DNA from: an uncultured Spirochaetaceae bacterium
Lineage (GTDB): Bacteria; Spirochaetota; Spirochaetia; Treponematales; Treponemataceae
Length of the DNA stretch: 7,406 nt
Assembly: GCA_937875245.1 (NCBI GenBank)
Contig: CALNCH010000099.1
Location: 1-7,406, forward strand
Reading direction: 5' to 3'
This document shows positions 5,358 through 7,406 of this stretch, piece after piece. The notes under the pieces were generated by a model. That model did no database searches. It had not been told where the DNA came from and saw only the letters and a program-made list of their open reading frames with translations. The stretch's first letter is position 1, and every line of letters begins with the position of its first letter. A program made the position numbers and the translations under genes.

Positions 5358-7406
5358 TTATTTTTGATCCATTCTATACACTCCATCCCAGTTTTCTGGA
5401 GGAGGGTTTTTTATATATTCATTACAAGTTGCAATGAATCGCAAAGACGGACCATCTTCAGGATTAAGCTTAAGGGCTCTTTCAAAGTACACCAGAGCTT
5501 TCTTCCATTTTTTTTCTTCAAAAAAGGTTTGCCCTGTTTCATAGGCTAAAAGGGCCTCTTCTGTATTTGTATCTAAAATTCCTTTTTCTTCTACTACTTC
5601 AAAGATACGTATAGGAATTGCCTTCCCAACAACCCGAATCCTATCTAATCGTCTATAAATAAATGAATCCCCTGCAGCATCTTTTGTATACTCAGAAACA
5701 CACACATATGTTCCGTATCGCTTATTTACTCCTTCTAGTCTGGCTGCAAGATTAACAGAATCTCCAATAATAGTATAATCCATTTTTTTATCAGTTCCCA
5801 TATTTCCAACAACCATTTGTCCGGTATTAATACCTATTCTTGTTTTAATTGGCATTGTTAGAATATTTTCTCCTAAAAACTGCTGGTTTAACTCTTTTTC
5901 TTTTCGTTTCATACGCACCGCAGCCAAAATAGCTTTTTTTGCATGATCTTCCATATCTAATGGAGCTCCAAAGAAAGCTATTATAGCATCACCTTCGTAT
6001 TTATCGATTGTGCCACCTAGCTCTAACACAATATCACTCATGCCTGTTAAATATCTATTTAACATTGCAACAAGTTCAACTGGCCGCATGTTTTCTGCAA
6101 GGGTAGAAAAACCTTGAATGTCGGTAAAGATTGCAGTCATTCCTCGCTCTTCCCCTCCTAATTTTAGCTTGTCGGGGTTTGCGATTATTTGCTTAATAAC
6201 CTCTGCAGATAAATAATGAGAGAAGGCACTACGCAAAAAGCCCTTTTCTTTTTCTGCACCAAAAAAACGAATAAAGCTAACAGAAATAAAAGATAACAAC
6301 ACAGGACCTGCCAATGGAATCATGGCAAGGTACTTACCTGTAGCAACAAAGAAAAGAATGGCTATTACAATTATTCCAACTCCAACACCAATACCAAGGG
6401 CTGTAGCCTTAGAAGGATGCATATTCTGAGACCCTATTACTAAAAGTAAACCAACAAAAAGAGATATTAACACAGACCATAAAGGTGAAAGCTCTAAAAT
6501 AAACTTACCGTTTATAAGCATGTTCACTAAAGAAGCGTGAGTACCAATATTAGGATATGCTGTTTCAAAAGGGTTTGCTCCAAGATCAGTACTACCGGTA
6601 TTTGTTTGACCAATAATACAAAAAGAACCATCAAGGCCTGCTAATCGATTTTCTCGTATTGCAGTTAAATTTTCAAAAATCCCTGTGGTACTATCAAAAA
6701 ATACCGGAATTTCAGTTTTAAATAGCTGATACTGATCCGCTATATCATTGTCTAAATCAGGATCTTGCAAAATCGCCGTTACATATTCCAAAAGACCTGT
6801 ATCTAGCTGTAAGCCCAAAAGAGCATTAACCTGAGCAAGGCAGTGATCTCTTAAAAGCCTATATTCTCCAACTTTTTCTTGGGGTTCCTCCCCATTCATA
6901 ATTGCTTTTTTTAAATTTCTAGCCTGGGTATCTAAATTAATAATCTGGTCTGCTTCTTCTATTCCATAAAAATAATTTCTTGAAATTCCAATTTGCACAT
7001 TATGAATAAGATCGTCAAATAGTTGGTCGTGCATGTATACAAAATAAAAAGAAATATGCTTAAAACTATCGTTATAATTTTTATGGGGCCAATCTAATAA
7101 AACAGCCCCTTCTGAAGAAATAGGAATTGTCAGTGTTTTTTGCTTATCTTTTATTTGAGCATTTTTAACAATAATTTTTCTGGGATATAATTCTACTTCG
7201 GGATTTCCAAATTCATGTAATAAGGGACGAAAAACTAATTGACCAAACCAATTATCTTTATAGGAATGTACTAAAAAGATTCTTCGTCGTATACCATCAG
7301 AATCTGCATCAGCATTGGTAAAACCAGCACCAGCAGATTGTTGAAAAATAGGCATAATAACAGGCACAATATCTGCTCTGGCTTTGGTTTTTATTCCATT
7401 GTTAGT
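5358..7406 (-). CDS. CHASE2-containing transmembrane adenylate cyclase with C-terminal TPR (5' end outside window)
   Basis: The frame stays open to the right edge, giving at least 682 residues; the GTG at 7367 is internal, and the true start lies beyond the window. From the N-terminus come most of an extracytoplasmic CHASE2 sensor (about 7406-6510, ending with FCIIGQTNTGSTDLGANPF and YPNIGTHASLVNMLINGKFI), three membrane segments (about 6500-6260), a class III cyclase domain (about 6190-5600) and one TPR-like pair of helices (about 5560-5420, WKKALVYFERALKLNPED). The catalytic set is complete: metal aspartates in FTDIQGFS (codon 6122-6120) and EGDAIIAFFG (5990-5988); the adenine-reading lysine in DKYEGD (6002-6000) and aspartate in MDYTIIGD (5780-5778); and the transition-state asparagine and arginine in VNLAARLE. 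It should therefore make cyclic AMP in response to an external signal. The signal is unknown. The C-terminal TPR probably binds a partner protein. Confidence 0.93.
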   Translation of the reverse strand, partial: TNNGIKTKARADIVPVIMPIFQQSAGAGFTNADADSDGIRRRIFLVHSYKDNWFGQLVFRPLLHEFGNPEVELYPRKIIVKNAQIKDKQKTLTIPISSEGAVLLDWPHKNYNDSFKHISFYFVYMHDQLFDDLIHNVQIGISRNYFYGIEEADQIINLDTQARNLKKAIMNGEEPQEKVGEYRLLRDHCLAQVNALLGLQLDTGLLEYVTAILQDPDLDNDIADQYQLFKTEIPVFFDSTTGIFENLTAIRENRLAGLDGSFCIIGQTNTGSTDLGANPFETAYPNIGTHASLVNMLINGKFILELSPLWSVLISLFVGLLLVIGSQNMHPSKATALGIGVGVGIIVIAILFFVATGKYLAMIPLAGPVLLSFISVSFIRFFGAEKEKGFLRSAFSHYLSAEVIKQIIANPDKLKLGGEERGMTAIFTDIQGFSTLAENMRPVELVAMLNRYLTGMSDIVLELGGTIDKYEGDAIIAFFGAPLDMEDHAKKAILAAVRMKRKEKELNQQFLGENILTMPIKTRIGINTGQMVVGNMGTDKKMDYTIIGDSVNLAARLEGVNKRYGTYVCVSEYTKDAAGDSFIYRRLDRIRVVGKAIPIRIFEVVEEKGILDTNTEEALLAYETGQTFFEEKKWKKALVYFERALKLNPEDGPSLRFIATCNEYIKNPPPENWDGVYRMDQK

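Noticed and set aside
4846..5367. Two plus-strand open frames antisense to the exported-protein gene
   Set aside because: They mirror a gene with a clear signal peptide and ribosome site, and show no domain or start signal of their own.
5364..5549. Plus-strand 61-codon frame opposite the cyclase C-terminus
   Set aside because: It is antisense to the TPR region of a well-supported gene and is a shadow frame.
7365..7367. GTG as the true start of the cyclase
   Set aside because: The frame is open to the window edge with CHASE2-like residues continuing upstream, so the start is outside the window.

Overview
This is an AT-rich bacterial window with strong AAGGAG-type ribosome sites. The gene content suggests a host- or gut-associated spirochaete, most likely Treponema-like: a CHASE2 adenylate cyclase with a C-terminal TPR next to a small Sec-exported barrel-like protein, plus an amino-sugar uptake locus. 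That taxonomic call is inference from style and content; no marker gene is present.

The left and centre (1-4159) form one carbohydrate locus built around a divergent promoter region at 1889-2064. Leftward run a solute-binding protein gene of the NgcE (N-acetylglucosamine/diacetylchitobiose) type and, after a terminator-like hairpin, an ABC sugar permease that runs off the left edge. Rightward run an AraC-family regulator with a cupin sensor domain and a kinase closely resembling N-acetylhexosamine 1-kinase (NahK). The likely scheme is that the AraC protein senses an amino sugar and controls the divergent transporter operon. The transporter imports HexNAc or a HexNAc-containing oligosaccharide, and the kinase turns free HexNAc into HexNAc-1-phosphate. 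The binding-protein gene looks broken at its 5' end: a well-formed ribosome site and signal-peptide start lie in a different frame from the mature protein, and the segment that should join them is missing.

The 4160-4283 gap between convergent genes holds a strong stem-loop. It also holds an orphan ribosome site and start codon just after the kinase, opening only a 37-codon frame, possibly the stub of a lost operon gene.

The right part (4284-7406) is a leftward two-gene unit. The first gene is a CHASE2-transmembrane-class III adenylate cyclase-TPR protein whose N-terminus lies beyond the right edge. The second is a signal-peptide-bearing protein ending in an aromatic beta-signal, probably an outer-membrane barrel. 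The ribosome site of the second gene overlaps the stop codon of the first, so their translation is probably coupled.

No RNA genes, insertion sequences, CRISPR arrays or phage genes were seen.
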